From NCBI GenBank assembly GCA_036924285.1, contig JAYKYS010000015.1, positions 5,208,001 to 5,272,000 on the forward strand: a stretch of 64,000 nucleotides of DNA, written 5' to 3'. The position numbers and the translations under genes are program-made. The stretch is from Asterella californica. Taxonomy: Eukaryota > Streptophyta > Marchantiopsida > Marchantiales > Aytoniaceae. Below are positions 11,666 through 22,778 of this stretch, piece by piece (the stretch's first letter is position 1; every line of letters starts with the position of its first letter). Below the pieces are notes generated by a model that worked only from the letters and a program-made list of their open reading frames with translations, had not been told where the DNA came from and did not search any database.

Positions 11666-12314
11666 GGTGTCAATGACAGTTGGTCAGACTGGAAGCGACC
11701 TTGATCTTGCTTGTTGGGGCCCGTTATGCAATTTTCTGCAGCGTGAATGCGAGACTGGTTTGATATCTGTGGAGAGAAGGGGTGCTCTGTTGCACATTCA
11801 CATCCAAGGAGTCTTATGTTTGCGGGCCTCCAGTCCTATAGATGTTAAGAATAGACTCATCGCCATTCTAGGTTGGAAAGGAAGCAGTAGACCACTAGGT
11901 ACAGAGGTGTGCGTGAAGAGGCTTAATAACGGAGGCCTCCATACTTTTGTTGGTATGGTTGGGTACTGTATGAAGGATAAGTCTGAGGTTCATCACCGTT
12001 CTTGCATGAAGAATATCACTGATTCGATGTTTGCAGATGGGGACGAGCTTTTCACTCTGCTGGGTGCAGCGGACACTAAAAACCGGGTGGAACTCAATTC
12101 TAACAACGTGCTGCAGAGAGCCTTGCAGTCCAACAAGTACAAGTGCAGGCATCCGCTTGGAAGTACATTGCGATCTTTCCTGCGATCCATGGTTCGATCT
12201 GGGAAGTACTCTCCTTCGTGCAGGTGGCTTATGGATAACGGAATACATTGTGTCAGAAGTGATGCATTGTGGAAGTCAATTGTACACCCGGAGACTATCA
12301 CTAGAGGAATATAG
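11580..12314 (+). CDS. Rep-like HUH endonuclease (rolling-circle type)
   Basis: The 244-residue frame shows the three signature motifs of a rolling-circle initiator. A short SMTV strand near residues 31-34 stands in the motif I position. HIH at residues 72-74, inside GALLHIHIQG, is the metal-binding HUH motif. GYCMKDK at residues 128-134 contains Tyr129 and Lys132 of the YxxK nicking motif. HUH proteins cut one DNA strand and bind it covalently through the Tyr. After the stop at 12314 similar sequence continues in another frame (DRLLSLSSLR near 12390), matched by the second copy, so the 3' end is probably frameshifted. There is no helicase domain as in Helitrons; the simple layout recalls CRESS-type Reps or the eukaryotic transposons called Replitrons. 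The family assignment needs a profile search. Confidence 0.65.
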   Translation: MQMRHAAHAKRAAISLSVPRKQTISKSLEVSMTVGQTGSDLDLACWGPLCNFLQRECETGLISVERRGALLHIHIQGVLCLRASSPIDVKNRLIAILGWKGSSRPLGTEVCVKRLNNGGLHTFVGMVGYCMKDKSEVHHRSCMKNITDSMFADGDELFTLLGAADTKNRVELNSNNVLQRALQSNKYKCRHPLGSTLRSFLRSMVRSGKYSPSCRWLMDNGIHCVRSDALWKSIVHPETITRGI

Positions 12315-12764
12315 ATACTATATTCTTTTCTAACAAACATGTTCACAGACAGTACTTCGATGCAGTCAGTCCAGAGATAGAGGATCGCTTGCTGAGTTTA
12401 TCATCTCTCAGGATGGACACAGCCTGCCCATGGTTTGAGTCTGTGCATGCTTTCCCTGAGTATATGTCATTATGTAGTGCGTTCCTTCGTGGCATGATGA
12501 CGAGACGAGCGGAAAGTAATCGTGGACACACGAGGAGTTGTTTCCAATTCTCGTTTTTCTGCTTTTCTCTCTTTTGCATCATTCTGTTTTCTCAGGTTTT
12601 CTTTGTTGACACAGGCTAGACAACCGAGGAGAGACCGTCGAGCACGCACGAGTGAATTGAGTGCAGAAGTCCAAGTTTCCAACTGTATGTAAGACATGAG
12701 CTACGGGAGTTTGGGACTATAGATATTTCAATCCCTCAACACGAAACGGTACTGGCAGAGGAGT

Positions 12765-13859
12765 ACTTTAGTGTTATAGGTTACGAGAGCTTGCTATGGC
12801 CTAGATTATGAAGGCCATCCTGGTTATGTAGGTAAACTTGTTATTTATTAAATAAAGTTTCAGTGGCCCACCGTGGTCTTTTTTTTCGTAAACTCTTGTA
12901 TATATCTTGAGGGAGTCCCGAATAAACCCCGTCATGAAGAACGAGGTTATGAAGACGATACTGGCAGAGGAATAGTTTAGTGTTAGAGTTATGAGAGATT
13001 GCCGCTATGGCCTAGAAGGCCATCCTGGTTATATATGTAAACTTGTTATTTAATGAATAAAGTTTCAATGACCCACCGTGTCTTTTCTTTCATAAACCTG
13101 TGTATATATCCTGACGGAGTCTCGCATAAACCTCGCCAAACAGAAAGCAGTCGTATAAGAGTTCAGTAATTCGAGGGCAAGGCAGGTTTGGAAAGGAGAA
13201 ATTAACAGCAGCATAGTCTAAAAAGTACCGGAAGAAAAAAAAAAAACCTCAGACTCGTCCAAACCCAAGGTGAGGAGGAGAAATACAGAAAGAAAACAGT
13301 CTAAAGTTCCTGAGCACAACCTTAGATGAATAAGCATGCTCAATCAACTTCCGTACTTTTGCTCTCTTTAAGATATCTGAAATAATGTAAGTGTTATATA
13401 AATATTCTAGATTAAGTTTAGTGTTAGAAGTTACGAGAGATTGCCGCTATGGCCTAGAAGGCCATCCTGGTTATATATGTAAACTTGTTATTTAATGGAT
13501 AAAGTTTCAATGACCCACCGTGTCTTTTCTTTCATAAACCCGTGTATATACCCTAACGAAGTCTCGCATAAACCTCGTCAAACAGAAAGCAGTCGTATAA
13601 GAGTTCAGTAATTCGAGGGCAAGGCAGGTTTGGAAAGGAGAAATTAACAGCAGCATAGTCTAAAAAGTACAGGAAGAAAAAAAGAAAACCTCAGACTCGT
13701 CCAAACCCAAGACGAGGAAGAGAAATACAGAAAGAAAACAGTCTAAAGTTCCTGAGCACAACCTTAGATGAATAAGCATGCTCAATCAACTTCCGTACTT
13801 TTGCTCTCTTTAAGATATCTGAAATAATGTAAGTGTTATATAAATATTATAGATTAAGT
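12765..13859 (+). repeat. Tandem repeats downstream of the Rep-like ORF (441-bp unit)
   Basis: Two nearly identical units start at 12976 and 13417. A more diverged partial unit starts near 12765. Each begins TTTAGTGTTA and contains a short hairpin ATGGCC-TAGAA-GGCCAT and an AATAAAG polyadenylation-like signal. They lie between the Rep-like ORF and hairpin site H2. Confidence 0.9.
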
Positions 13860-14019
13860 AAAATCAAAAATTAAAATAATATTCAAATGTTAACTGTTAC
13901 TTGCTCCAAGAACGTTGGAAATCTCCTTAGAAAACCCATAAATGGAGTGAGGTTTTTTGTACTTCACAGAGTACAAGTGAGGGAGGGTGCTGCACTGAAT
14001 TCATGAATATATAAATACA

Positions 14020-14124
14020 TTGATTTATTACCTAACCCTTTTCGTCAGAAAGGTTAGGTAATAAATCAAGGTTAAGGTTGCAGCTCTCTTCCATCTTCGG
14101 ATGGAAGAGGTGAATAAGCAACCT
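14020..14124. repeat. Double-hairpin site H2
   Basis: First stem: arms at 14020-14037 (TTGATTTATTACCTAACC) and 14052-14069, perfect over 18 bp. Second stem: CTCTTCCATC at 14086-14095, loop TTCG, GATGGAAGAG at 14100-14109, enclosed by an outer AGGTTGC/GCAACCT stem. The following GAGGTGAATAAGCA is also found, inverted, at H1. Confidence 0.85.
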
Positions 14125-14958
14125 CTTCTAACCATGAATAACCATAACTTCGTGAATACTAGGTAATGCAATGAAGTTATTTTCTGGTGAGAGAGTGTAA
14201 ACGTCTTAGAATTTCGGATATTATCACGCAAGGTTACAAGAAGAAAATGGAAACGCATTTCAGATATGCGAGATAAAGGATTCTGGAAAGGCCGTGTAAG
14301 GAACGCATTATAATTAATTCGCATACAAATATATATCCCTTGCGCCTCAAAGAAATCTTTCATAGGTTATCCATTGTTACCCGCCACCTCCACTGCGGCA
14401 AAGCAAATCCTTGGATGGCGATTTACTGGCTGCAGCAGTTATTATCAATATCGCGGTGGCAGCTTCTGCACTTACTTTAAGAGCGGCTTCCAGCCAGTGA
14501 ATGATTGATTTATCAGTTACCTGTCAGTATCAGTGCATCACCATCACCGTGCCTACGGCTTTAGGGACGGTAGTCAGGGTAGGCTGCCGGTGCGATATGG
14601 TGGGATGTTGGCCGGTACGTTGACCGGCAACTGGATTGGGAAGATGGACAGCCTGATACAGTATCGGTCGGGTGCCTGTCCTGTCTCTAGCCGGGCACCG
14701 GAGCAGGAGAAGATCAGTGAGTCCTCCGCGACTGGATGGGGAAATGGGAGCGTGACTCTTCTCAAAACATGTGAAAGGAGTAGGAGGCGAAGAGCCTTGT
14801 CCACGGGGAAATTGATGGGAGGAAGCAGTAAGAGCGAAAGAAGCCGATGAGATGAGAAGGAAGTTGTGGTTCGAAATTCCGCGTCGATCGAGTACTTCAG
14901 CGAGTGGCTGATCGATTGATCGCTTGATTGAGTGACGATTTCGCAACAGCAAGTGCTG
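14125..14958 (+). other. Upstream region and leader of the PRT1-like gene
   Basis: No coding feature is supported. The overlapping ORFs on both strands (14530-15029) look like by-products of a GC-richer leader. An in-frame TGA at 14929-14931 precedes the chosen start. No clear TATA box is visible. Confidence 0.4.
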
Positions 14959-17900
14959 ATGGAGATGGCGAAGAAGAACGAGGAGCAGAATGCGTCTGCA
15001 TTGATGCATATGCCGCAAAAGATCACCACGGATGATTACTCGGATGATATTAACGAACCGTTCATTTGCCTCATATGCTTGTACTCTCCTATGTTCCTCT
15101 CTCCCGCTTGGTTGCTATCAATTTGAGAATCGTTTCTATGCGGATTGTGTATTTGACATGAGGCTTTTGTCCTTTTCGCTGTTTGTAGTCGACATGGGCC
15201 ATGGAAGGTAGAACTATATTGTGACCAGCGAGCTCTGTTATTCGCGGGAGTTTCTTTTCTTCGTTAAAGTAATATCCGTTAGAAAGTTGTAACATCTGGA
15301 AGCTTACACGTAATGCATAAACTGGTGTTGAAACAAACGTTTTGATGTTTTCTTACAGGGAACTGGTTCACAAGCCTGTAGTAAATGGTACGCCCTGTTT
15401 CATCTCCTAGTTCGTCGTTGATTTAGTGAAATTACATTCTAATCATGGTATCCTATACTCGTTCATTGTCTGAGATGCTTGTCACATGTCTCTTAATTCT
15501 TATCGAGCGTCGGGTTTCGTATCCATCAGCAGCAAGTGAGCAGAACAGATGTAGAGTTTTGAAGCTATAAACAACTGAGCAGTGCCACCCTGTTATTTCC
15601 AACCGCTGGTACGAAATACAAAGAAAAGTGGAGAAAAGTGGGTTAGCGTGGCAAGGAGTACAACCCCTCACCGAGGACTCTGTGTCATCGTGCTGGTGGC
15701 CAAGAAAGAAGCGAGTGCCACTTTTACGTCTGTAGTCGTGCCATGAAGCTCATGGAAGGATGGTTCTCCTCGAGTGTCGGGGAAGAAGAAGCGAGTGGCA
15801 CTTTTACGAGACATAAGCGTTGTGCATAATACTGAAGAAACCTGTTTTTGTATGTCCTTTAGTAAAGCCGGCTGCCCAAATTCGAGTCGGCCTAGCTCCA
15901 GTGGATTATTTGCTCAATTTCCCAAAATTTCCCACTAATCTACGCAGCTACGGATGTCTGACCGTTTGTGGTTTTGTGAATAATTTTCCATGTTGAAGTT
16001 AGGTATTAAGTAATGTTTCCTGGGAAAGATTATCGATTGTAGTTCTCTCTTCTCCTGATCGTACATCATCCCGACGTGACGTGTGCACGTTTTCTTTTCT
16101 TACGATACTGCGTTAACATTCTGCAGACGAAGTTTCTTGTGATGAATCCTAACTGTAACATAAAGAAATTAAGCTGCTATACAGATCAGCTTAAGTGGTT
16201 TCCAAGACTACCCGACTGTTTTTATTTCATTGGCCCAGACCATCGTGAATCGATCAATGTTTATTTTTCTTGAATTTTACTTATCTCCATTGCGCAGTCA
16301 TAACTCGTCGCAGATTGTTGACCATGTGTGCATGTTTTGCAGCTTGTGGGCATATGTTTTGCTTCCTGTGCGTACACCATGCTATGAGCCACGAATCGGA
16401 GTCCTACTGCCCACTGTGTAGGCGACAGTACATGCATTTTCCTAGAATATGCGAGCAACTGCACTTCTTTCTGCTCAAAGTTTTACCGGACGCCTATCGT
16501 CGCAGATGCAAGGAAGCACAGGGTGAGTGGATAATCTCACGAGACCAATGCAGTTCTTTTCTCCAATACATACTCCCGATTCTGAAGATTATACCGTCGC
16601 AGAATTAGTCCAATTGTAAGGGTGCAACTGAACCAGCCGTGTGTCAATTGCGCGACGTGAAGTACTTGAAGTTAGTTACTGATTGTAGCAATAACAGACC
16701 TCATTTATTGGGCTCGTGGGCTTATCTTGATTGTAGTGTGCATGGTCCATAGCAGTCTAATTCAGTCCGCGAGACAAAAATCGTCTCTGTTTTTTTATTT
16801 CAGTGTTAAGACGATTGCACACGACATCCTTTCTTGTGCACGTCTGTTGACACCTGATACTATCATTTTGCGGTTGATGCTTGTCGCTCGGCTGAAGGTG
16901 AACAGTGAATTGAACGGAACACCGCGGCCATCAGGCGTATTGCTGTTATTTGATAGGGCCATGATGCACATGAAACTAGCTATATTTATGGCAGAAACTG
17001 GAGCAAAGCGATTTGCGATGCGGTGGTGGTTTAGCACAAGTTTCCTCACATTGTTTCGGTTCTGATTAGTGTAAATGATTGTGAACTGCTAGCAGCGGAC
17101 GAGGTTCAAGCAAATTTCATATCCCCACAATTCGATGACGGCCTCCAGTTTTATGTGAAAGATGCAAGTGGTGGCATTACTTCACGTAGCACTGTGGATA
17201 ATGGTAAACAGTCAGCGGCAACCTTGGAGTCGATCGCCACCGAGGAAGACGGTTCGCCCGTGGAGAGTCATGAAACTTGTAATGGAAATTGTACGGGCAC
17301 CAGTTCATCGTCTTCAACCGAGCCAAAGCGGGAACAGAGTAGCCAACTGGAAGTTATATCAGTTAATAACGATGTTGAAAATGGAGTGTCGAGTTCCTCT
17401 ACGAGTATAGCTACCAGCGGTTTGTTATGCGCCTTGTGCAACGATTTGTTATGTCGACCTGTGGTTCTGAACTGTGGTCATGGTAAGCACCGATTAGTCA
17501 CGTGTCTTCAGTAGTGTGGAAGAGCAAGTGATGGCTAGGAATTGGCTTCGTGTTGAGTATCTGAGACTGAGTGAAGCGTCTCAAAGGTAGAGGTCTCACG
17601 TGGTCAACCGGGTGATCTTTTCCGTATGTCGATATGACAAACTCATGATGGGCGGCACGTCAGATGCTTTTCAGTCGTTAACACCAGCGCTTCTCCTTCC
17701 GCCTTTTAACTTCTGCTTCTATTTCCACGCTGTTTAGAGATGTCTTCATACTTGGATTCGGATTTCTTGGGGAGATTGGGCTCTCGTTGTGAATTGCTTG
17801 CTTACTTTCAGTAATAAGCTGTTGGCCTGATAATAATGTAAAAAGCTCTTTCTGACTCTGCATTCCTTCTTGCCAGCTTTCTGCGAGGGATGTGTTGCAA

Positions 17901-18964
17901 ATGGAGGTGGTGCCCAAGACTCTGTCTTGAAGTGCTCGACATGTGGGAGTTTTCACCCTGGTCCATTTCCATCGGTTTTTCTGGAGCTTCATCACTACCT
18001 GGACAAGACGTTCTCGTCTGAGTATGTCAGACGGCAACGTGAAATGGACTTAAAAGCAGCAGAGCGTCAGAAAACCTGCAACATTTTCAAACGTAGGTTT
18101 CCTTCCTCGGGCTTTTTCCCTCGAATGATTTGCACTTTCGATCAGCTTGCTGAGAAATTTGAAATTTTGTTCTTCTGATAAGCACGAGGTTAGCAGGACT
18201 AACACTTTACAAGCTAGGAACAGGGTTACGTCGGAAGTGAGGTGAGAGTGCGGGTGCCAGAAATGTGGTGCTGTCTTTTCAGCTGTTGTGGAGCATGTAA
18301 TATCTTTTCGCCCCTTCTTACTTCTCTCGTTACTGGCATCAGAGAATTTGCAGCCCTCTAATAAGCAAGGAGACGAGCCAAAGTTCACATCACAAAGAAT
18401 ACACCCTGGCGTGGGTTGCGATGGATGTGGGGTAAGATTCAATGCAGATATTCCTGTCCTTGCGGAGTGCGGTGAAGATTGTATCAGTATTTTACTAAAG
18501 TGAACCTTTCATATCATCACTTGTTCTAGAGGTTGAGACCGAGTATGTCCGAAATGTAGTTCTTTTCCTTGTACTCGTAAGGTTGTAACATGTGCGACCA
18601 CGATGCTGATTTTATGGATTCCAAAGTATTTGCAGCTCTCAGATCTTCCTGTCGGTTCTGGTTTTCGCAGATCTATCCCATGACCGGCCGTAGGTTTAAG
18701 TGTGAGGATTGCGGGGTGAGGCCCGGTTATGATTTGTGTTTAAACTGCTTCGAGAGACAAACGATTCTTGTGGGAAGATTCAATCAGAAACATACACGTG
18801 AACACCGGATGGTAGAAATCGTCTCTCGTCGTCATCTTTTTGCGAATCAGTCGTCAGAGGGCGAGGACATGGAAGATATAGATGACTCGGAAGGCATTGA
18901 CGGCGTACGAACAATTATTGGGAGAATTCCCACCTGGCTCTATCCACCTAATTCACCTTTTTAG
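14959..18964 (+). CDS. PRT1: PRT1-like E3 ubiquitin ligase (RING-RING-ZZ), seven exons
   Basis: Exons read from GT-AG junctions with consistent phase: 14959-15080, 15359-15387, 16343-16522, 17093-17482, 17877-18092, 18343-18431, 18671-18964; 1,320 nt, 439 residues. RING1 ligands are C37, C40, C52, H54, C57, C60, C73, C76. RING2 ligands are C223, C226, C238, H240, C243, C246, C260, C263. The ZZ finger has C338, C341, C353, C356, C365, C368 and H383/H387. This order and length match Arabidopsis PRT1 (about 410 residues), which recognises aromatic N-terminal residues and ubiquitinates them in the plant N-degron pathway. A Ser/Thr/Glu-rich linker (about 120-215) separates the RINGs, and an acidic segment follows the ZZ finger. 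Exon 2 is only 29 nt and completes RING1. The start is the first ATG after an in-frame stop. No frame disruption is seen, so the gene appears intact. The weakest junction is the acceptor at 17092. Confidence 0.9.
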
Positions 18965-18978
18965 TTAGTAGCTAGTGT

Positions 18979-19310
18979 GCCGTGGCAAGCGGATACCATT
19001 ACTGTCAGAAACCACGGTATGTGCAGAGCAGTTGTTGATACTGTATGATTACTCAGCTCGCGGGGGTGCAAGTCTTCCCAACCTAGATTAGAACTTCCGG
19101 CTTCAGTGGCATACTTAACTCTCTTTCTGGGATTATTCTTCACTAGCCGTGGCAAGCGGATACCGTTACTGTCAGAAACCACGGTATGTGCAGAGCAATT
19201 GTTGATACTGTATGATTACTCAGCTCGCGGGGGTGCAAGTCTTCCCAACCTAGATTAGAACTTCCGGCTTCAGTGGCATACTTCACTCTCTTTCTGGGAT
19301 TATTCTTTTG
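18979..19310 (+). repeat. Tandem duplication in the PRT1-like 3' region (167-bp unit)
   Basis: Two almost identical units start GCCGTGGCAAGCGGATACC at 18979 and 19146. They begin 15 bases after the stop codon, so they probably lie in the 3' untranslated region. An AATAAA at 19471-19476 is a candidate polyadenylation signal. Confidence 0.9.
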
Positions 19311-19727
19311 TGCGTATTGTCGTCAAACCCGGGTAATGACTGGGGTATAAATTGAGCTCCGTTGAGGTATGTGGCTCTCTCGCAGTATATACAAGGTGCA
19401 CTGAATATATTGTGATTCAGCAATTGTATATAACCTGGAATACATACATTTTTCACAGATGAACTCCCATAATAAAGTCTTGTTGATCACTTGCTATGTG
19501 TACATTGCAAGTTGATCCCGAGATTTGCGGAAAGAGATCTTAATTAGGCATGTTACAGTCTTGAATTGAGTGAGAAGTACATCAGCACATCAAATGCGAT
19601 CTTATGTATCATTGGTTCTCATCTGGATCTCGGCTTGAACGGTTCATCTTGTTCTCGACCCTTCTCAGTTGTGAAAATAGATTACAATTTACGACCTCCT
19701 GTTACTTCTATGGCTCCACGTTATTAC

Positions 19728-19975
19728 TGGTTAGTGGTCACCCATGGCAGAATGTTCATTAGTAGTGGTCAATTACGCATTCATTCATTCGTTAAACATT
19801 CGGAAAATTCTTGTCGAGCAGTGTAAGGTCTCGAGCAGAGCACGTAAGTTAACAGGTAACGGATCAAATTTACTGGTTAGTGGTCACGGCAGAGTGTTCC
19901 TTAGTAGCGGTCGGTTACGCGTTCAACTTAAAACATTGGGAAAATTCTTGTCCAGCTGTGTTAACAGGTAAACGG
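19728..19975 (+). repeat. Diverged tandem duplication (about 145-bp unit)
   Basis: TGGTTAGTGGTCAC occurs near 19728 and 19874. Each is followed by similar GGCAGA(A/G)TGTTC and GAAAATTCTTGTC blocks. No coding role is seen. Confidence 0.75.
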
Positions 19976-21539
19976 ATAAAATTTACCCACGAGTGTTATT
20001 CTACGGAAAGCCGTGCCTGATGCCGGAGCGGAAGTGACTCTTTCAGGTAGCGCGACTTGGAGCATCTCCACCGGGCCATGTTATGTGAGTAACTGTACTG
20101 TTTATTTATTCACCCATGTACAGTGAGGTTTCGCTTCAGCAAACGTTGGGTTTAATAATTGTATTTCTATTCAAGTCTGCTTTGTTTTTTTATTTCTAAC
20201 TGTTTTTCCACTTCATTTCCTTATGTGAAATATATTGTTCATGAACTTTTGTCGACGGTCTGCTCAGTGTACATCCATGTCTGAAACCGCAACACGACGT
20301 GGGTCGTGGAAATACACTGAGCTTGCTGCAATTAACAGCAAGACTTTGTACAACTGTGTTTTTATTGCAAGCAACCATACACAGACGAGCGGACCGCAAG
20401 TGTAACAGTGTATAGTATAGTAAGTATAGTTACCAGCAGCAGAGTATGCGCAGCACTCGAAGCACGTTACTGTAAGAGTCTTCACGGTACACTTATGTAC
20501 AGTTATGTAAAGTATTCACAGCCCTGCGGCATTAACAAAGAGTAGTCTATTGGGATGGTACAGTAGTGTCACTGATTAGCCATTAGTTAGCCAACTAATG
20601 CAATGACTCTCGTGTCAGTTTAATTGCGGCACGCTTGAATCCGGGTAAACAAAACAGAAATTCGGGTAGAGGATGTGAAGATCGAATGAGACCTCTTTAT
20701 TATTGTGCGGGAGAGCTTTAAATCATCACCTCGTGATAGCGTGATGGTGAGACCTCGAGTTTAGGAGAAAGAGGTCTTGAGTTCGATATTCTCTGTGTCC
20801 ATTTTGACGTTGCGGTCTTTGGCTGCTGTATTAGGGTCCTTGTCGTCCTATTAAAATAGGCTTAGGTTTAGGGTTAATGCCTTAAGAAAAAAACCTCTTC
20901 TCTCGAGGTTTAGGAAACAGCGGGCAGCTACCCGGCGCACGCGTTGGCAGATCCCGTCACACGCTAGGCTTTAAGTAAATGTGCATTAGTTTGCGAAACT
21001 GTGACACTACTGTACCCTTAGTATATTGGAGCAGTAGAAAATCAACGTCTTCTGCATCTTTCAGAGTGAAAAGAAAAAGTAGTCTATTGGAACAGTATAG
21101 CAGAGTCGGAGCAGTACAAAACTAGTCTTTTTCTGGAAGTTAGTGATAATCATTGATACCTAGTGATACTAGTAGGCTACGTAGCCGCGGAAGCAGTACA
21201 GCAGAGTCGGATGAGTAGAGCAGCCCTGCAACCTCGACCTGTACATCTTATTACGGCCGAAGTGCAATTGAAACTCCAGTCAGAGCTCCTCTTTTCCTCT
21301 GTCGATATCTTGTGGTGTTCCATGCTGAGTTGTGGTTTCTGGTTTTAGAAAAAGATCAAAATGTAGTATCAAAATCAAAAATTGAAACGAAGCGACAATA
21401 TGAACGATATAGCGAATAAAATGAGATTATATTCATACACTCTGCTGGTCCCAGATTACGTTCCAATGTGTTACATGTCGACATGTATTAAGATAAAGCT
21501 CTACATCTTAGAAATTTAGTATCGTCTTCGTTCTTTGCA
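19976..21539. other. No gene seen; relic of a hairpin-site motif
   Basis: Short ORFs only. Near 20105 the sequence TTATTCACCCATGTACA resembles the first hairpin of site H1 (TTATTCACCCGTGTACA), 1.5 kb from the second Rep copy. A CCTATTAAAATAGG palindrome lies near 20846. A single TTTAGGG near 20868 is not a telomeric array. Confidence 0.45.
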
Positions 21540-22530
21540 CAACAGGAGACGCTGTCCGATGTATTTTTCCTCATTCATCACGTCAGAGTCAGGTTGTTCG
21601 ACAATAAAGTATTGAGCATGGGTTTGAGCAAAAAAAAAATATTATCAATGTCCGTTATTGTGATAGTTTCAGGACGAACTATAGATTTCCACAAAGAATC
21701 ACTCCTGATCTTTTGAATTCCACATGCCATCAGTCATTTGCAAGAAGGAGTATATTTACCGGATCTTATCATGGACCTAAGGCAGGTTCTCAAAGTTGTA
21801 TCTAATGGATGTTTGCTCCTGTACTTGTTGAACTCAGGGGCTTGTTGGAGAATATTGTTGTAGTGCAATTCCACGCGGTTTTTGATATCTGTAGTACCGA
21901 ACAGGGTAAATAATTCTTCATCATCCTCAAGCATACTTTCAGTAATGTTTTGCATTGAGGATTGTGATGAACCTCACCCTTGTCCTTCATGCAGTATCCC
22001 ACCATACCGATGAAGATATGGAGACCTCCGTTAGTCAGCGGTTTAATGCACACTCCCTCTCCGATCGGTCTGCTCACTCCCTTCCACCCAAGAACAATCA
22101 GCAAACATTATTTCATCTGCAGACTACTACTAGCCTCAAGACATATAACACCATGTACATGTAAATGTAGAAGACTTCTCCTTCTCTCGATGGAGAGCAA
22201 GCCGTTGTTGTACTCGTCTTGAAAGAAACGACAGAGAAGTGGCCAATATTTCTCCATATCAAGATCCCCCGATGCAATTTATTGTCACAGATAGTTCAAG
22301 TCGTTTCGGGATGGATACCCTAAATATTCTCGTGATCAGAGGTGGCAACATGTGCAGACGTTGCGCTCTTGCTGCTCGTCTGAGCAACATGTGGAAAAGG
22401 ATAGTGTTTGCAAGCGAATTTGTAAAATTTTGGATCTACGTCTTGACAAATGCAGTGGATGCATTTTGCCGAACTGAAGGAATTTTGGATAGGAAAAAAA
22501 ATTCGAATTTGAATCCTGCAACACAATCCA
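21540..22530 (-). pseudogene. Second, decayed copy of the Rep-like HUH gene
   Basis: Read from 22530 down to 21540, this shows the same blocks as the plus-strand copy. The SWIM-like CIC..CKH lies near 22420-22370, followed by SVTI in the motif I position. HLH sits at 22167-22159 within LLHLHVHG. GLHIFIGMVGYCMKDKGE follows, with the nicking Tyr codon at 21996-21994, then ELFTLFGTTDIKNRVEL and SLWKSIVRPETIT. A TAA after HLH (near 22110), further stops and a frameshift at an A-run (near 21635) make it a pseudogene. It lies in the opposite orientation to the copy at 11.3-12.6 kb, on the other side of the PRT1-like gene. Conservation of the motifs between two diverged copies supports the domain call. 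Confidence 0.65.
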
Positions 22531-22778
22531 AGCTCCTTCTGTATTGATATAATGGAAGGGATCGGCCTGAAGACAAGTTTTGGGTATGGAGAACGATTTA
22601 CTTACGAGGACATCGTCCAGTCCGGGAAGTAAGAATTCAGACGACACAAGAGTATAATAAAAATCAAGACAAATGTATGACCTATGTCTGTACAGTTCGG
22701 AGAACGATAGCATAGTTTTGCAATAAAGAGGATAAGGAGGTAAACTAAGAGGCTTCCGAAAACGACCGACATTACATG

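Noticed and set aside
11895..12346. Minus-strand ORFs over the Rep-like gene
   Set aside because: Shadows of the plus-strand frame, which has conserved motifs in two copies.
12765..13859. CRISPR-like array
   Set aside because: Repeat units are 441 bp long and directly adjacent, without short spacers; the DNA is eukaryotic.
16727..17065. 112-codon ORF inside the PRT1-like gene
   Set aside because: It lies in the intron between exons 3 and 4 and no part of it fits the splice phases.
20860..20880. Telomere-like TTTAGGG
   Set aside because: Only one full unit is present; no array.
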